Assembly: GCF_002240415.1 (NCBI RefSeq)
Contig: NZ_CP020028.1
Span: 5,714,703 to 5,778,702 of the forward strand
DNA: 64,000 bases
Origin: Paenibacillus kribbensis
GTDB taxonomy: Bacteria > Bacillota > Bacilli > Paenibacillales > Paenibacillaceae
Direction of reading: 5' to 3'
The position numbers and the translations under genes were made by a program. Position 1 is the stretch's first letter; the number at the start of each line of letters is the position of its first letter. The notes under the pieces are model-generated. The model made no database searches. It was given only the letters and a program-made list of their open reading frames with translations, and was not told where the DNA came from. Shown in pieces: positions 34,182 to 47,675 of this stretch.

Positions 34182-35681
34182 ATGAGCGGAATGCAGAAAA
34201 AAACAGACGTTATCTTAATTGGTGCCGGAGTCATGAGCGCGACTCTGGGATCATTGCTGAAAGAGTTAGCACCAGAATGGGAAATTAAAGTGTTTGAGAA
34301 ACTCGCAAACGCAGGAGAAGAAAGCACTAACGAATGGAATAATGCGGGTACAGGCCATGCTGCACTATGCGAGCTGAACTATACATCCGAAAAAGCTGAC
34401 GGATCTATAGATATTCGTAAAGCTGTAAACATTAATGAACAGTTTCAGCTCTCAAGACAGTTTTGGTCTTTTCTTGTAAGCAGCAATTTAATTCGTAACC
34501 CACAGGACTTTATCAAGCCAATACCTCATATGAGTTTGGTAACAGGTGATGAAAATGTATCTTTTTTGAAAAAAAGGTTTAAAGCGCTTTCAGATGTTCC
34601 TCTGTTTCAGGGAATGGAATTTTCCGATGATCCTGAAAAACTGAAGGAATGGATTCCGCTGATCATGGAAGGCCGTACATTAAATGAACCGATTGCGGCG
34701 ACCAAAGTCGACTCTGGAACAGATGTCAATTTTGGTGCTTTAACACGCATGTTGTTTGATCATTTAAAAAGTAAAAATGTCGAGATTTATTACAAGCATA
34801 AAATTAAAGATATTAAACGTACGAGCGATGGCTCGTGGGAAGTCAAAGTGCAAAATCTGGATAACGGCAAAATCGAATACCATACTGCCAAGTTCGTCTT
34901 TATCGGCGGTGGGGGCGGAAGTCTGCCTTTACTACAAAGAACCGGTATTCCTGAGTCCAAGCATATCGGAGGATTTCCGGTAAGTGGGCTTTTTATGGTA
35001 TGTAAAAATCCTGCAGTTGTCGCGCAGCACCATGCCAAAGTATACGGTAAAGCCAAGATTGGTGCGCCTCCCATGTCTGTTCCACATCTGGATACGAGAT
35101 ACATCGGCAACCAAAAAGCACTGCTGTTTGGACCGTTTGCCGGTTTCTCACCCAAGTTTTTGAAAACGGGTTCAAATTTGGATCTGATCTGTTCTGTAAA
35201 ACCAAATAACCTCTGTACGATGTTGGCGGCAGGCGCAAAAGAGATGGCATTGACCAAATACCTGATCCAGCAAGTGATGTTATCGAATGAAAAGCGCCTG
35301 GAAGAATTACGCGAGTTTATTCCGAACGCCAAAATCGAGGACTGGGAGATCGTAGTAGCCGGCCAACGTGTGCAGGTGATCAAAGATACGGAGGCTGGTA
35401 AAGGAGCCCTTCAATTTGGTACAGAAGTGGTTAGTGCGGCTGATGGCTCGGTAGCTGCATTGCTCGGTGCTTCTCCAGGTGCTTCTACTGCTGTTAACGT
35501 GATGCTGAAAGTATTAGAAAAATGCTTCCCACAACATATGAAAGAATGGGAGCCGAAAATAAAAGAAATGATTCCTTCTTACGGTGTGTCACTAGCGGAA
35601 AACCCGGAGCTTTTCCAAGAAATTCATGCTTCCACAACGCAGACGCTTGGTCTGGGACAAAAAGAACCGCTCCATCGTTAA
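34182..35681 (+). CDS. mqo: Malate:quinone oxidoreductase
   Basis: 499-residue FAD-dependent, membrane-associated enzyme that oxidises malate to oxaloacetate and passes electrons to the quinone pool, bypassing malate dehydrogenase. The N-terminal dinucleotide fold is seen as [20 protein letters not shown], and family blocks [16 protein letters not shown] and [11 protein letters not shown] are intact; the length is standard. The ATG at 34182 is preferred over 34092 because AAGGAAGG precedes it and the extra residues would be encoded by a terminator hairpin. Monocistronic. A leader terminator just upstream hints at attenuation control. Confidence 0.95.
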   Translation: MSGMQKKTDVILIGAGVMSATLGSLLKELAPEWEIKVFEKLANAGEESTNEWNNAGTGHAALCELNYTSEKADGSIDIRKAVNINEQFQLSRQFWSFLVSSNLIRNPQDFIKPIPHMSLVTGDENVSFLKKRFKALSDVPLFQGMEFSDDPEKLKEWIPLIMEGRTLNEPIAATKVDSGTDVNFGALTRMLFDHLKSKNVEIYYKHKIKDIKRTSDGSWEVKVQNLDNGKIEYHTAKFVFIGGGGGSLPLLQRTGIPESKHIGGFPVSGLFMVCKNPAVVAQHHAKVYGKAKIGAPPMSVPHLDTRYIGNQKALLFGPFAGFSPKFLKTGSNLDLICSVKPNNLCTMLAAGAKEMALTKYLIQQVMLSNEKRLEELREFIPNAKIEDWEIVVAGQRVQVIKDTEAGKGALQFGTEVVSAADGSVAALLGASPGASTAVNVMLKVLEKCFPQHMKEWEPKIKEMIPSYGVSLAENPELFQEIHASTTQTLGLGQKEPLHR

Positions 35682-35781
35682 TTTTTGAATGCAGGAATAA
35701 TGAAATATGCAATGACTCAGGCCCAATTCACTGGTAAATAATCCTACGATATGCATTAAAATCACATCAGCAACAACGCCA

Positions 35782-35806
35782 AGCGGTGGGAGGTCTTCCC
35801 ACCGCT
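35782..35806 (+). terminator. Hairpin after mqo
   Basis: AGCGGTGGGA pairs perfectly with TCCCACCGCT across five bases, 100 bases after the stop. It lacks a U-run. Confidence 0.5.
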
Positions 35807-35890
35807 AAAATGCTTGCTTAAGAATACAAAATGTTGCAATCCTCCCATGTTTCCGATCATAGGTGTCTGATATAGTGTTCACAGTAATTG

Positions 35891-35904
35891 TGTAAGCGCT
35901 TTAT
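35891..35904 (+). promoter_or_regulatory. cre-like site upstream of the galactanase gene
   Basis: TGTAAGCGCTTTAT agrees with the CcpA operator consensus over the first eight bases and is palindromic in its centre (AAGCGCTT). It is 50 bases before the start codon, so CcpA binding there would repress the galactanase on preferred sugars. Confidence 0.55.
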
Positions 35905-35906
35905 AA

Positions 35907-39944
<4,038 letters not shown>

Positions 39945-40422
39945 GATATACCGATAGGCGAAGCCAATCTGCATTTTCTATCTGCATGTACGGATCACAT
40001 TCGGTTGGTGATTCCCCAAGAGACCTGGCCTGTTGCAATAGGATAATCCGTACATGCAGAATAAATACAAAAAATATCAAGGTAAACAGTTAGTGAGGAA
40101 ATGCCCATTAAATCAATCCGTCAAATGTTATATTGAAAGGAAGCCCATCCCGGCAGAATCAAAAGGTTGTTTGATGAACATGCACTTCTATATGAAGCAT
40201 GTGATATCGGTGAATATTGGAGCAAAAAGACTATTGCCGGATTGGTCTTGATGCCGGCAACCAGACATCATTTTTTGCATTTGCATAAGTGTATGCGCAT
40301 CAAAAATAAAATTCAAAAACAAATGACCAAGCGACGCTGATGATATAGGGAGGGGGAAGCTCTATATCCCGTTTTGGCCACCAAGCGGTTTCTAACTAGT
40401 GTATAAATTTTTGACGTTACAG
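39945..40422. other. Intergenic stretch with a long inverted repeat
   Basis: No supported gene. Perfect 15-base arms TCTGCATGTACGGAT (39981-39995) and ATCCGTACATGCAGA (40046-40060) flank a 50-base spacer, 36 bases after the galactanase stop. It may be its terminator, a structured RNA or a MITE-like scar. Further on, a short plus-strand frame near 40255-40340 looks like a protein tail but has no start. Confidence 0.5.
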
Positions 40423-41490
40423 CTATTGTGGTGAACTGTTAAGCAAATCCTCAGCTATTTTTACTAGATCTTCCTTGGTCAGCGGACTGTTCTGGTTATC
40501 AGATATGTTGTAGTGTAAACGTCTTTTTTCATCGAGCCAGCCCAGTCGGTTTTTTCCTACCTCCAAGGACTTGCTTGTTTCGCTTGCCCTGATGTAATAG
40601 GCCTTGGTTCCTTTGATCGTCAGTTCCTCAGCCGAATCCTGTCCATTTTGCATCACGATCGTCTTCGTGACTTCAGGAGCGTATTTGGTGACAGTGATGT
40701 TTACATAGTCGTTTCCTCTCGCATACCGTGCGAAGGAGAAGTCTGATTTGTCCCAGCTTAGCTTCTGAGTAAACAGATTTTCACCTTTCGGTGCGGTTTC
40801 GGCTTGATGCATCAGTTTATCCGTTAAAGCCCGATATTCCTTTTTGTCCATCATCCCAGGATATGCAGCGACTGGATAGACGTATCCGAAATCAAACCGG
40901 TAGCCATCCGGTAGATGAGTGGGATTACGGAATAATGGAGCTTTTGTCCGCTTGATCTCATCCTGCAAGCTGCTGAAGCTAGAAAGTTCGGTCGGTTTGT
41001 ATGCAAATAGGACCGGATTAGACAGGTTTCTTTGATTCATAGAATCGTCCTTGATGTAATAGGCGGCATACTCTCCGGGCTGCAAGCGGTCTCTCACCTC
41101 TTCGTTCCACTTTGCGTAGGTGTATGTATACGTTTTGGAGGCGTCCGTTTCGGTAGGTGTTTTGGCAGTACTTAACACGACATCGCCCTTGCTGTTTCGG
41201 AATTCAAGATATTGCGAAGCGGCGTATCCTGTCACAGAGGCGCCTAATACAAAAAGCATGATCATTATGGGGGCGGTGATACGCGGCTGAAAACGCATTT
41301 TCACAATGAATCCCTTTTGGGGTTTCGCCTTTTGGTAGACATGTTCCATCACTTTGTCAGAGACGTCAAATGCCTGGATTTTTAAAATGTTCTCTGGCTC
41401 GGTCAGTGTGTCCATGTTTTTTAATCCCCTGTCTTGCAAATCGGTGTATTTCAGGCTTTGTTCTTGATTTCTGTTTTGTAATTCACGCAT
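40423..41490 (-). CDS. Membrane-bound anti-sigma factor (DUF4367-type C-terminus)
   Basis: 355-residue single-pass membrane protein. An N-terminal cytoplasmic part (about 1-65) is followed by one membrane helix (ITAPIMIMLFVLGASVTGYA, about 70-89) and a large external domain; its end (DLVKIAEDLLNS) resembles DUF4367. The ATG at 41490 is set by AGGAGG seven bases before it, and the gene overlaps the sigma-factor gene by 40 bases, so the two are translationally coupled. The arrangement is that of an ECF sigma factor and its inhibitor: the N-terminus holds the sigma factor until an outside signal is sensed. No zinc-binding HxxxCxxC motif is seen, so it is not a ZAS-type anti-sigma. Confidence 0.82.
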   Translation of the reverse strand: MRELQNRNQEQSLKYTDLQDRGLKNMDTLTEPENILKIQAFDVSDKVMEHVYQKAKPQKGFIVKMRFQPRITAPIMIMLFVLGASVTGYAASQYLEFRNSKGDVVLSTAKTPTETDASKTYTYTYAKWNEEVRDRLQPGEYAAYYIKDDSMNQRNLSNPVLFAYKPTELSSFSSLQDEIKRTKAPLFRNPTHLPDGYRFDFGYVYPVAAYPGMMDKKEYRALTDKLMHQAETAPKGENLFTQKLSWDKSDFSFARYARGNDYVNITVTKYAPEVTKTIVMQNGQDSAEELTIKGTKAYYIRASETSKSLEVGKNRLGWLDEKRRLHYNISDNQNSPLTKEDLVKIAEDLLNSSPQ

Positions 41491-42041
41491 TTTTGTTCCT
41501 CCTCTATGGGTTCCATAATTTTTTTGAGCTTTGTTTTTGTTCTGCCGTATTTTTTCTTGATAGCGCCCTCGCTTTTGTTCATGATCTCTCCGATTTCCCC
41601 AAACGATTTTTCTTCAAAAATGCGCAGCACCAGCAAGTTTCGCTCCTCTGCATTCAGTTGGTCCAGCGCCCGGCTCAGCGGTTCACTGAAAAGCTGACGT
41701 TCCATAACCTGCGCTGCACTGTCTGAAATCATGTTAGCTGAGGTGTATAGGATAGTCCTAAATTTACGCTGTAGATTCCTCCTGCGAATTAGGTTCAGGC
41801 AGTGACGATAAGCCATTTTATACAGCCAGAAGGAGAAGCCCGCTGTGGGCTTGTACATGTTGATTTTCTCAAAAGCATTGACGAAAATATCCTGCACAGC
41901 TTCTTCCGCCTCCTGCTCACTTCCTAATAGCCTCCAGCAGTACACAAAAATCTGACGCTGATGCTCCTTTACAATGTAGGCGTAATCCTGGATTTCACCA
42001 GCTTGAACTCGTTTGATTCTGTATTCGATTTCCTCATTCAA
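41451..42041 (-). CDS. ECF-type RNA polymerase sigma factor
   Basis: 196-residue sigma-70 family regulator of the extracytoplasmic function group. Region 2 is seen as YIVKEHQRQIFVYCWRLLG to DIFVNAFEKINMY (about residues 22-65) and region 4 as NAEERNLLVLRIFEEKSFGEIGE with helix-turn-helix NKSEGAIKKKYGRTKTKL (about 130-180). The start is probably TTG 42041, 11 bases after AGGAGG; the GTG at 42053 lies inside that ribosome binding site. The gene overlaps the anti-sigma gene by 40 bases. Most such pairs control their own promoter; no -35 AAC element was identified with confidence. Confidence 0.9.
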   Translation of the reverse strand: MNEEIEYRIKRVQAGEIQDYAYIVKEHQRQIFVYCWRLLGSEQEAEEAVQDIFVNAFEKINMYKPTAGFSFWLYKMAYRHCLNLIRRRNLQRKFRTILYTSANMISDSAAQVMERQLFSEPLSRALDQLNAEERNLLVLRIFEEKSFGEIGEIMNKSEGAIKKKYGRTKTKLKKIMEPIEEEQKCVNYKTEIKNKA

Positions 42042-42217
42042 GGATTTAGGCACCTCCTCTGATCAAAAAGAAAACTATATCTGTATAACAAATGAAGATG
42101 ACCAAAAGGGACACCCCTTCTAAAACTATTTAGGTGTTATATCAACTCTCTAAGAGAATACGATAAAGCAGAACGAATGTTTCCATATCCGCATGTGTGA
42201 AAACATGTGTTGCGCAC

Positions 42218-42243
42218 AAAGGGCACCCGGTTGGGTGCCCTTT
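42218..42243. terminator. Strong hairpin between sigma and xylanase genes
   Basis: AAAGGGCACCC pairs perfectly with GGGTGCCCTTT across four bases. No convergent gene ends here, so it is either a relic or part of the hairpin-plus-att unit seen at 23679 and 6998; its stem core GGGCACC is the same as at 23679. Confidence 0.6.
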
Positions 42244-42246
42244 GAA

Positions 42247-42291
42247 TTTGCTGTTACAGATAGCGTGATGAACCGTACCCTGGTCCGCAAA
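42247..42291 (+). repeat. Weak att-like site, copy 5
   Basis: TTTGCTG, then GATAG (42259-42263) and GATGAACCGTACCC (42267-42280) align with the other sites, but the TATCATAAGT core is lost. It again follows a hairpin by a few bases and keeps the orientation. Probably an eroded member. Confidence 0.3.
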
Positions 42292-42533
42292 AATGGCTGA
42301 CTCTGTCATCCCGGATACGTAAGAGGTTATAGGAAGCTGGATTTATTCGAAACGATGTATCAAAGGAAGTGCCAGATGTTTAGCTATCTCGCAATGATGT
42401 AAAGTTTCTTGGGTAAGATCTTTATTTTCACACGTTGCGAGAAACAGCCACTAATTATTATAATTGGGAATGTAAGTGTTTTATTTTTAGGTGAGAGGTA
42501 TCAAAAAACTATACGTGTGAGGAGGAAATGATA

Positions 42534-43490
42534 ATGTTGAGGCTTAAAGTAGGCAAGTTGGTAAGCAGTTTGGCGTTGGCGGGTGTGCTGTTATCGTCTG
42601 TTCTGGTGAATCAGGCTGATGCTGGTCTGGTGAATGGAAGCAAATTCCTCGGAAATGTTATTGCCGGCAGTGTCCCTGCAAGTTACGGAACGTACTGGAA
42701 TCAGGTGACGCCGGAGAATTCGACCAAGTGGGGCTCGGTTGAAGGCAGCCGTAACAACATGAACTGGTCGCAGGCCGATACCGCCTACAATTATGCTCGT
42801 AGCAATGGCTTCCCGTTCAAGTTTCACACCTTGGTATGGGGCAGTCAGGAGCCAGGATGGGTAAGCGGACTGTCGGCTGCCGATCAGAAAGCGGAAGTGA
42901 CTCAGTGGATCAAAGCAGCCGGCCAGCGCTATCCGAATGCAGCGTTTGTAGATGTGGTGAATGAGCCGCTGCATGCGAAGCCGTCCTTCCGCAATGCTAT
43001 TGGCGGTGATGGATCGACCGGATGGGATTGGGTCATATGGTCGTTCCAACAGGCTAGACAAGCTTTTCCGAATTCCAAGCTGCTTATCAATGAATATGGA
43101 ATTATCAGCGATCCTTCATTAACCGATCAATATGTCAATATTATTAATCAGCTCAAGAGTAGAGGCTTGATTGACGGAATTGGCATTCAATGCCACCAGT
43201 TCAATATGGATACCGTCTCAGTCAACACGATGAACACTGTACTGAACAAGCTAGCGGCAACAGGGTTGCCAATCTATGTGTCGGAACTGGATATAACTGG
43301 TGATGACAACACCCAACTTGCCAGATACAAGGAGAAGTTCCCGGTACTCTGGCAGCATCCTTCAGTGAAGGGGGTTACGCTCTGGGGGTATATCCAGGGA
43401 CAAACCTGGAAGGCGAACACACATCTGCTGAATTCAAACGGCACGGAACGCCCCGCGCTTCAATGGTTGAGACAATATCTGCGCAGTTAG
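42534..43490 (+). CDS. Secreted endo-beta-1,4-xylanase, GH10
   Basis: 318-residue secreted single-domain xylanase. A signal peptide (about 1-30, ending in NQADAG) precedes the GH10 barrel. The acid/base Glu144 is in DVVNEPLH and the nucleophile Glu251 in VSELDITGDD; substrate-binding HTLVWGSQEPGW and TLWGY are present. The ATG at 42534 is chosen over ATG 42528, which is too close to GAGGAGG. No binding module or anchor is attached, unlike the galactanase, so the enzyme should diffuse freely. It is monocistronic and ends in the hairpin at 43572. Confidence 0.95.
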   Translation: MLRLKVGKLVSSLALAGVLLSSVLVNQADAGLVNGSKFLGNVIAGSVPASYGTYWNQVTPENSTKWGSVEGSRNNMNWSQADTAYNYARSNGFPFKFHTLVWGSQEPGWVSGLSAADQKAEVTQWIKAAGQRYPNAAFVDVVNEPLHAKPSFRNAIGGDGSTGWDWVIWSFQQARQAFPNSKLLINEYGIISDPSLTDQYVNIINQLKSRGLIDGIGIQCHQFNMDTVSVNTMNTVLNKLAATGLPIYVSELDITGDDNTQLARYKEKFPVLWQHPSVKGVTLWGYIQGQTWKANTHLLNSNGTERPALQWLRQYLRS

Positions 43491-43571
43491 TGCCATGGGC
43501 GAGGCCTTGAAGGAAAACAGTGTGCATCATTTAGGTTGGCACGCATATTTGCTCATTTCCCTTAATGTACA

Positions 43572-43610
43572 ACAAGCGTCTGAACGAATTCTACTCGCTC
43601 AGACGCTTGT
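43572..43610. terminator. Bidirectional terminator between xylanase and nudK-like genes
   Basis: ACAAGCGTCTGA pairs perfectly with TCAGACGCTTGT, followed by TTATTT on the plus strand; on the minus strand it lies 28 bases after the nudK-like stop. Confidence 0.8.
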
Positions 43611-43637
43611 TTATTTCGATGACTCTGCATATATAAT

Positions 43638-44579
43638 CTAAGAAATATCACCTAACTCTCTATAAACGATCTTCCCCATGCTGAGCGCTGCTTTCACCAT
43701 TTCATCTGCGCCTTGTGAAGGGCCTCCAACACGAAGAACGGCATCACAATACTTCAAGAGTCGAACAGAGGATGGATGAAATATACGATTAAAGATTTCG
43801 TCTCCGATTCTTTGTGATCCCGCTTTCTCGATTAATGGGAGTGCATACCATTCACCAAGTATAGGTAAATGACCGGCCTCGTATACTTTAAGTGCAATAT
43901 CATTCATAAAATCTATGTTCCGTTGAATCAAATGTGGATCGTCTCCCGTCCCTGAACGATAAGGGCCGGCTATGAGTATATGCTGCTGACTTGGAACGGG
44001 GTCCAGTAGCCGGTTTATTTGAGCATATTGTAGCAGCAGCATCGTTTTTGCGTCTTTAATCTCGCCTTCTTTTATCATTTCGAGTGCTTGCTGGAAAGGA
44101 ATTTCCATTACTTCGATGTTTTCTTGCTCTTCAGCAACCCCTCCTCCCTCTCCTACCTTCATGGTGGGCGTGTATTCTGCAACAAAAAAATGTAAAATTT
44201 CCGTTACGGAACCTGGCGACATGTAGGCCTCGCAGATTTTTTGTACTTTTGTCACTCTGTAACCGGTCTCTTCCTCGGCCTCCCGGCGTATGCTGTCTTC
44301 TGCGCTTTCCTTGTCTAACAATCCGGCGCAAGCTTCAATTAATAACCCCGTCTCGTTCCCGTTCAGATAAGTCGGTATCCGAAACTGTCGCGTCAAAATT
44401 ACGGTATGCTGCTCCCGATTATAGAGCAGAATGGTTGCCCCGTTCCCACGGTCATATGATTCCCGGGCCTGGCTTTTCCAAGAGCCGTCCTTTGCTTCGC
44501 TCATGTAAGTAATTTTCTTAAGCACATACCAGTTATCGGACAAAATTTCTTCGTTTACAATTCTGATTTTCGGATTCAT
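43638..44579 (-). CDS. nudK: NudK-type Nudix hydrolase fused to a DUF4406 domain
   Basis: 313-residue two-domain protein. Residues 1 to about 195 match GDP-mannose pyrophosphatase Nud[25 protein letters not shown] and the Nudix box (GLLDKES then REAEEETGY), [10 protein letters not shown], and [14 protein letters not shown]. Such enzymes split nucleoside diphosphate sugars. Residues about 208-313 ([45 protein letters not shown]) form a DUF4406-like fold related to nucleoside 2-deoxyribosyltransferases. The fusion suggests linked nucleotide salvage or housecleaning. The ATG at 44579 follows GAGGGG; the upstream in-frame ATG at 44612 is less likely. Monocistronic. Confidence 0.88.
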   Translation of the reverse strand: MNPKIRIVNEEILSDNWYVLKKITYMSEAKDGSWKSQARESYDRGNGATILLYNREQHTVILTRQFRIPTYLNGNETGLLIEACAGLLDKESAEDSIRREAEEETGYRVTKVQKICEAYMSPGSVTEILHFFVAEYTPTMKVGEGGGVAEEQENIEVMEIPFQQALEMIKEGEIKDAKTMLLLQYAQINRLLDPVPSQQHILIAGPYRSGTGDDPHLIQRNIDFMNDIALKVYEAGHLPILGEWYALPLIEKAGSQRIGDEIFNRIFHPSSVRLLKYCDAVLRVGGPSQGADEMVKAALSMGKIVYRELGDIS

Positions 44580-44699
44580 TCCAAGTATCCCCTCTCTTTC
44601 GATGGCTCTCATTATATTGGGTTACGTTACGTCAACTGCAAGACTTTTTTTGCCCAATCCACAAAAGAGATAATTACTATAGAACAGTCCTGAATAGCA

Positions 44700-45908
44700 T
44701 TATTTACGTGCAAGGAAAAAACCGGAATCCATCGTAATCCGAATAGTTCCATCAAGATTCAGTTTGTTTTGAATAAATGCAATGAATTGCTCCAGTTTTG
44801 TATTAACCAGTATATTTCTTGCATTCATAGGTGTTGATGTTATATAGCTCAATAGCGGCTGTACTTCGTCTACAATTAAATGATCTTTATAACGTATTGA
44901 CTTAACTTCCGAGAAATTTTTTAATAGTAGTTCTTGTCCATTGTAAAGTTCGAACCGCTTCATAATAGGATCTAGTACCTTAATCTCTGGATCGAATGAT
45001 TGTGCGATCAGGTCAATTTCATGCAAGTGGCTTTTACTCATCGTGGATGCATAGAAAAGTGCCTTTGGTTTCATCACACGGTATATTTCGGAGACTGCCT
45101 TTGGAATATCCGGCACATGATACAGCATGTGATTGGCGATCACGATATCGAATTCTTCGTTGTGAAAAGGAATCGACTGAACGTCGGCTACAACGAATTT
45201 GATTTGCCCTGTCGTGTCACGGATATTTTTGCGAGCTTCTTCCAACATACCGGGTGAAAGATCGGTGAGTGTTATTTTCCATGATTCAGATATTCTGTCC
45301 GCATTCCTAGACCATAAAGTTCCATCTCCACAACCTATTTCTAAAATTCTGATATTCGATCGATTGCCTAAATGTTCAAAAAACCATCGATGCCATCCCT
45401 GTTTATTCACGCCGCATTTTTCATATAATTCAATTCTAGTTTGTAACCGATTTGCCGTGTGGTACTGCTCCACCCAATCCTTCTCTATGTGTACCGCATG
45501 AATAAGCTCAGCCAGTGCCATCCAATCCACGTGTTCTTCCCCTGTATGAATTAACTTTTCTATAGCTTCGTCTATAGCTTTAAAAACGAATTGCAGATGA
45601 GCTGTCTTTTGTAAAATGATCTCTCGTTGCATTTTTAATGAGCTTCGCAGATCCTGTTCCTGAATGTGGCTTTCCGTTACCATTTGTTTAATATCAATAA
45701 GCGTTAAACCGAGATACTTTAACGTTTGTATCTTTTGCAGCTTAATCAAATCCAGCTTGTTATACATCCGTTGTGAAGCTTGACCGTAATTCGAAGGCTT
45801 TAACAAACCTATCTGATCATAATATCTTAATGTTCTCACGGTAAGACCTGTTTGCTTTGATATCTGACCCGTAGTAAAATACTCATTTTTCTGCTCTCGG
45901 GATGGCAT
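44700..45908 (-). CDS. MerR-family regulator fused to a SAM-dependent methyltransferase
   Basis: 402-residue fusion. Residues about 8-80 are a MerR winged helix (YFTTGQISKQTGLTVRTLRY, YDQIGLL), followed by a helical dimerisation segment (about 80-130). The C-terminal two-thirds is a class I methyltransferase with motif I ILEIGCGDGTLW (about 188-199), LTDLSPGMLEEARKN and IVIANHMLYHVPD. The helix-turn-helix implies DNA binding. Coupling to a methyltransferase suggests that the protein both senses and modifies a small toxic compound and controls its own gene, as known for MerR multidrug sensors with fused effector domains. The start follows GGAGAGACC. No partner gene on the same strand is obvious. 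Confidence 0.85.
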   Translation of the reverse strand: MPSREQKNEYFTTGQISKQTGLTVRTLRYYDQIGLLKPSNYGQASQRMYNKLDLIKLQKIQTLKYLGLTLIDIKQMVTESHIQEQDLRSSLKMQREIILQKTAHLQFVFKAIDEAIEKLIHTGEEHVDWMALAELIHAVHIEKDWVEQYHTANRLQTRIELYEKCGVNKQGWHRWFFEHLGNRSNIRILEIGCGDGTLWSRNADRISESWKITLTDLSPGMLEEARKNIRDTTGQIKFVVADVQSIPFHNEEFDIVIANHMLYHVPDIPKAVSEIYRVMKPKALFYASTMSKSHLHEIDLIAQSFDPEIKVLDPIMKRFELYNGQELLLKNFSEVKSIRYKDHLIVDEVQPLLSYITSTPMNARNILVNTKLEQFIAFIQNKLNLDGTIRITMDSGFFLARK

Positions 45909-46000
45909 GGTCTCTCCTCAGTTCTTATCTTAATTTCCCTAAAGGATTTTTTGTTGGTTTAACAGTTCCCTCCTCTAGCCCTTTTTTTGTCATGAAGCTT

Positions 46001-47446
46001 CTATTTATTCCCCTTGCGCACCTTTAACAGCTTACCTTTTACGGTCGTATTTTTCATAATCTCAAGTACAAGTGGTCCCTTGCCATTCAGAATTTCAACG
46101 TCTGTTACATGATCGAAAATTGTAATAATCCCTATATCGTCTGCTGTCACCCCGTCAAGCTTAGCGATTGTCCCAACAAAGTCTACGGCTCTAAGTTTCT
46201 TCTTCTTGCCGCCATTGAAGTTAAGTTTCATAATCTGTTGGTTTAATTGCTCGCGCTTATCTTTTTTCAGTTTAATTTTAACATGTAGCTTCTGTTCAAA
46301 ATCTTCTCTACAGCGATCGATAGCCTCCTCTGAGGGGGCTTTTACCGGTGAAATCGCAAATCCAATATATGCTTCAATATCGGCTAATCGTTTGCTATCC
46401 TTCGGAGTGACTATGGTAATTGCTTTACCCGTCTTGCCTGCACGTCCCGTACGTCCGGTGCGATGAACATAGCTCTCCTTCTCAAGGGGAACATCGTAAT
46501 TAATGACATGGGTGATATTCGTGATATCGATGCCCCGGGCGGCTACATCTGTCGCAATCAAGTAACGAAATTGCCCCCTTCGGAACGCATTCATCACCTC
46601 GAATCTTTCTTCTTGCTCCATACCCCCATGAATGCGATCACATGGATAATCGAGATCGGCCAATTCCCTGAATAATATATCGACATTCTCCTGCGTGCGA
46701 CAGAAAATAATACAGCTGTCAGGATTCTCAACAATGAGCAGATTTTGAAGCAGCAACAGCTTGTCCGTCTCCATCACCTGAATAAGAGAGTGGTCAATGG
46801 TGGCTGTCGTGATACCGGTCGCTTTAATTTCAATGTTAACAGGATGATCCATATACTTGCGTGACAGTTGGTCCACATCGTCAGGAAAAGTAGCGGAAAA
46901 TAACATCGTAACCCTGTCGCTAGGCAGCGCCTGAATGATTGACTGAACTTGCTCAATAAAGCCCATATTCAGCATCTCATCAGCCTCATCAATAACAAGA
47001 TAGGCCATCCGTTCTAGCGATAGCGTGCCTCGCTCAATATGGTCCAATACACGCCCTGGCGTACCTACAACTATATGCGTTCTTTGTTTTAACTCAGCCT
47101 TCTGTATATGAAAAGGATGCTTCCCATAAAGAGACGTCACTTTTATCCGCTTAAAGCGTCCAATATTGGTGATGTCTTCTTTGACCTGCAATGCGAGTTC
47201 ACGGGTTGGCGTTAAGATTAAAGCTTGAGGCTTATTCTCATTCCAATCTACTAACTCGCAAAGTGGAATACCATATGCCGCTGTTTTGCCGCTACCTGTC
47301 TGTGATTTGACGACAAGGTCCTTCTTCACAAGGGCAACTGGGATGACTTCCGTCTGAACTTTTGTTGGCGTCTCATAGCCCAGGCTATTCAGCGCTCTCA
47401 CGATTTCTTCACTTAATGGATAATCTGTAAAATGCCTCTGACTCAT
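46001..47446 (-). CDS. dbpA: DEAD-box ATP-dependent RNA helicase DbpA (YxiN)
   Basis: 481-residue RNA helicase acting in large-subunit ribosome assembly. It has Q-motif and motif [13 protein letters not shown], motif Ia PTRELALQV, motif II DEAD in VIDEADEML, motif III SAT, motif [11 protein letters not shown] and motif [13 protein letters not shown]. The C-terminal DbpA RNA-binding domain (about 410-481, [20 protein letters not shown]) recognises 23S rRNA hairpin 92. Length and sequence match Bacillus YxiN/DbpA. The ATG at 47446 is chosen because of AGAGGTTG eight bases before it; the upstream in-frame ATG at 47503 adds a Tyr/Arg-rich tail not found in the family. Confidence 0.95.
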   Translation of the reverse strand: MSQRHFTDYPLSEEIVRALNSLGYETPTKVQTEVIPVALVKKDLVVKSQTGSGKTAAYGIPLCELVDWNENKPQALILTPTRELALQVKEDITNIGRFKRIKVTSLYGKHPFHIQKAELKQRTHIVVGTPGRVLDHIERGTLSLERMAYLVIDEADEMLNMGFIEQVQSIIQALPSDRVTMLFSATFPDDVDQLSRKYMDHPVNIEIKATGITTATIDHSLIQVMETDKLLLLQNLLIVENPDSCIIFCRTQENVDILFRELADLDYPCDRIHGGMEQEERFEVMNAFRRGQFRYLIATDVAARGIDITNITHVINYDVPLEKESYVHRTGRTGRAGKTGKAITIVTPKDSKRLADIEAYIGFAISPVKAPSEEAIDRCREDFEQKLHVKIKLKKDKREQLNQQIMKLNFNGGKKKKLRAVDFVGTIAKLDGVTADDIGIITIFDHVTDVEILNGKGPLVLEIMKNTTVKGKLLKVRKGNK

Positions 47447-47629
47447 TTTCAACCTCTTCTGCGCTGTATTTGAATACCTATACCTATACCCATAGGATTT
47501 CATTGTGCATCTAACTTATACTCGTATAGTATACTCTATGGAAATGATTTGATCCCATGACTTCCTATATGTATGAATACATCATTGCAGCATTTTTGAC
47601 TATATACTAAACCCATAACTTTAATCGAC

Positions 47630-47658
47630 TTGAAATAAAACCGTCTGGACGGTATAAT
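47630..47658 (+). promoter_or_regulatory. Sigma-A promoter with operator palindrome in its spacer
   Basis: -35 TTGAAA (47630-47635), 17-base spacer and -10 TATAAT (47653-47658). The spacer contains the perfect palindrome ACCGTCTGGACGGT (47640-47653), a likely operator for the TetR protein encoded next, which would block polymerase directly. Confidence 0.85.
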
Positions 47659-47675
47659 AAAGTGGGTGATGAAAA

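Larger units (their letters stand above)
42054..42533. other. Intergenic region between sigma factor and xylanase genes
   Basis: Holds the divergent promoters, the hairpin at 42218 and the weak att-like site at 42247. The leader just before the xylanase gene (TGTAAGTGTTTTAT, 42472 region) is only a weak cre match. No gene is seen. Confidence 0.45.
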
